DNA of 14,313 nucleotides. Origin: an uncultured Coriobacteriaceae bacterium (GTDB lineage Bacteria; Actinomycetota; Coriobacteriia; Coriobacteriales; Atopobiaceae). The notes below the pieces were generated by a model that had not been told where the DNA came from, ran no database searches, and saw only the letters and a list, made by a program, of their open reading frames with translations. Shown piece by piece: positions 13,194 to 14,313 of the stretch. The stretch is taken from the NCBI GenBank assembly GCA_900543875.1, contig UQSV01000044.1, forward strand, positions 1 to 14,313. The letters run 5' to 3'. Each line of letters opens with the position of its first letter. The stretch's first letter is position 1. The position numbers and the translations under genes are program-made.

Positions 13194-14198
13194 CTACCTT
13201 GCGGCAGGGACGCCCTTGCCCTCGGGACGCCGCTTGACCTTGGCGGTGACGATGGGGTCGTAGTGCAGCGTGAGCACGATGCCCATCTCGGCCTCGACCT
13301 GCTTCTCGATGCCGTCGAGCGTCGCGTGCGTCTTGAGCGGGTCTGCCTCGGCCGGCATCTCGACATGGGCGCTCGCGAGCTTCCTGCCGGGACCGTAGTC
13401 GTGAATCATGAGGTCGTGCATGCCCAGGACGCCCGGCTTGGTGAGGATGATCTGGTGCACGCGCTCGACCACCTCGTCGCTGGGCGCCTGGCCCAGCAGC
13501 GGGTTCACCGTGTCGCGCACGAGCAGAAGGCCGCTCACCAGCACGAACGCGCCAACGGCCAGGCCAACCCAGCCGTCGAGCCGCACGCCGGTTGCCCACG
13601 AGACGATCGAGCAGGCGAGGACCGCGCTCGTCGTGATGACGTCGTTGCGCGAGTCAACAGCCGTGGCCTCGAGGGTCTCGGACTCGATGCGCCGGCCCAG
13701 CGTGCGGTTGAAGGCCATCAGCCAGGCCTTTATCGCAATCGAGACGAGCATGACGGCAACCAGCGGAAGGCCAAACGAAACGTCGCGCGGCTCGAGGATG
13801 CGCTCGATGCCCGAGCGCACGAGCTCGACGCCCACCGAGGTCACGAGCACCGCGACGACGAGGCCGGCGAGGTACTCGAAGCGCCCGTGACCGTAGGGAT
13901 GGCCCTTGTCGGCGGGCTTGCTCGCGAGCTTGAACCCAGCGAGCGTCACGATGTTGCTCGACGCGTCGCTCAGGTTGTTGATGGCGTCTGCCACGATGGA
14001 GACCGAGCCCGAGACGAGGCCGATCGCCCCCTTGGCGGCGAACAGCACGATGTTGCACACGATGCCAACGATGCCCGCCATGAGGCCATAGGACGTGCGG
14101 ACCTCGGGGTCGTTCACGCGGCCATAGTCGCGGTAGCCGTTGGCACCGTCATTGTTGTTCAGCTTGCCGTAGTCATAGTCAATGGCATACTGCTGCAT
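13194..14198 (-). CDS. Cation diffusion facilitator (CDF) metal efflux transporter
   Basis: Proton-coupled divalent metal exporter of the inner membrane; 334 residues from ATG 14198. It has six predicted transmembrane segments, the DAINNLSDASSN motif in the second (Asn74/Asp78), a KGHPYGHGRFEY loop, DSRND in the fifth (Asp182/Asp186), and a C-terminal cytoplasmic dimerisation domain ending with LHYDPIV. The N/D plus D/D ligand set differs from the H/D plus D/D set of zinc exporters and is more like manganese-type CDF proteins; that is an inference. The true start is uncertain: CDF-like sequence begins near residue 22 (YRDYGRVNDPEVR), no Shine-Dalgarno sequence precedes ATG 14198 or GTG 14117, and the frame stays open to the window edge. 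It may therefore be a partial or chimeric gene. Confidence 0.85.
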   Translation of the reverse strand: MQQYAIDYDYGKLNNNDGANGYRDYGRVNDPEVRTSYGLMAGIVGIVCNIVLFAAKGAIGLVSGSVSIVADAINNLSDASSNIVTLAGFKLASKPADKGHPYGHGRFEYLAGLVVAVLVTSVGVELVRSGIERILEPRDVSFGLPLVAVMLVSIAIKAWLMAFNRTLGRRIESETLEATAVDSRNDVITTSAVLACSIVSWATGVRLDGWVGLAVGAFVLVSGLLLVRDTVNPLLGQAPSDEVVERVHQIILTKPGVLGMHDLMIHDYGPGRKLASAHVEMPAEADPLKTHATLDGIEKQVEAEMGIVLTLHYDPIVTAKVKRRPEGKGVPAAR

Positions 14199-14313
14199 AA
14201 CAACGGACTGGCCCTCATGGATATACAGAGCCTGCCACGGCAGAATCAGGCGGAAGAACTGGTCACGGCCGGAACGGACGGGGCCAACCTCGCCGATGGT
14301 CTTATAATCGGTA
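14136..14313 (-). other. Unrecognised in-frame coding-like sequence at the right edge
   Basis: Reading leftward from the window end, the minus strand is open in the CDF frame: residues such as KTIGEVGPVRSGRDQFFRLI, then LPWQALYIHEGQ and VVMQQYAIDYDYGKLNNNDG. This does not resemble a CDF N-terminus and I do not recognise the family. Its codons include many T-ending forms (GTT, TAT, ATT, CAT, CGT) that are scarce in neighbouring genes. The change of character falls near 14136-14145. It may be the end of another gene joined by rearrangement or by assembly error. Confidence 0.45.

Overview
This is a high-GC bacterial window with twelve protein-coding genes. No tRNA, rRNA, CRISPR array or insertion sequence was recognised. 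The source is probably an actinobacterium of the class Coriobacteriia (Olsenella/Collinsella-like). That is an inference from two things: a helicase with the actinobacterial DUF3516-type architecture, and an EngB/YsxC GTPase gene right after it. EngB is usual in Coriobacteriia but generally missing from streptomycetes and mycobacteria. Strong G/C preference at third codon positions and Tat-type lipoprotein signals fit this but do not prove it.

Left to right: 1-402 has no convincing gene. 403-2231 (+) is a translationally coupled pair, an HD-domain phosphohydrolase and a type I L-asparaginase. 2418-5231 (+) is a complete ABC importer of the TrpXYZ-like group (COG2984/COG4120/COG1101): lipoprotein, permease and ATPase. 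A very stable hairpin lies between the lipoprotein and permease genes, and a strong intrinsic terminator closes the operon. 5374-6267 (+) encodes an unusual protein with a helical N-terminus, a long lysine/alanine/glutamate-rich linker and a C-terminal excisionase-like HTH. It is a single-gene unit with terminators on both sides.

6373-7761 (-) holds a PAP2-family membrane phosphatase and a short-chain flavodoxin, each apparently with its own promoter. The flavodoxin promoter carries a 22-bp palindrome and diverges from 8039-9649 (+), a polar amino-acid-type binding lipoprotein and permease with no ATPase gene beside them. After a terminator, 9796-13125 (+) holds the Ski2-like DUF3516 helicase and engB, which is essential for ribosome assembly where it has been studied. 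A hairpin separates engB from a convergent CDF metal-efflux gene (13194-14198, -).

Most of the window is ordinary metabolic, transport and housekeeping DNA. The points that deserve a second look are the mutually exclusive hairpin arms before the permease gene, the H1-like/HTH protein, two operator-like palindromes in the 7762-8038 divergent region, a folded leader before the PAP2 gene, and the right edge. At that edge the CDF frame runs without a stop into unrelated-looking sequence of different codon use, which suggests a chimeric junction or a rearrangement.
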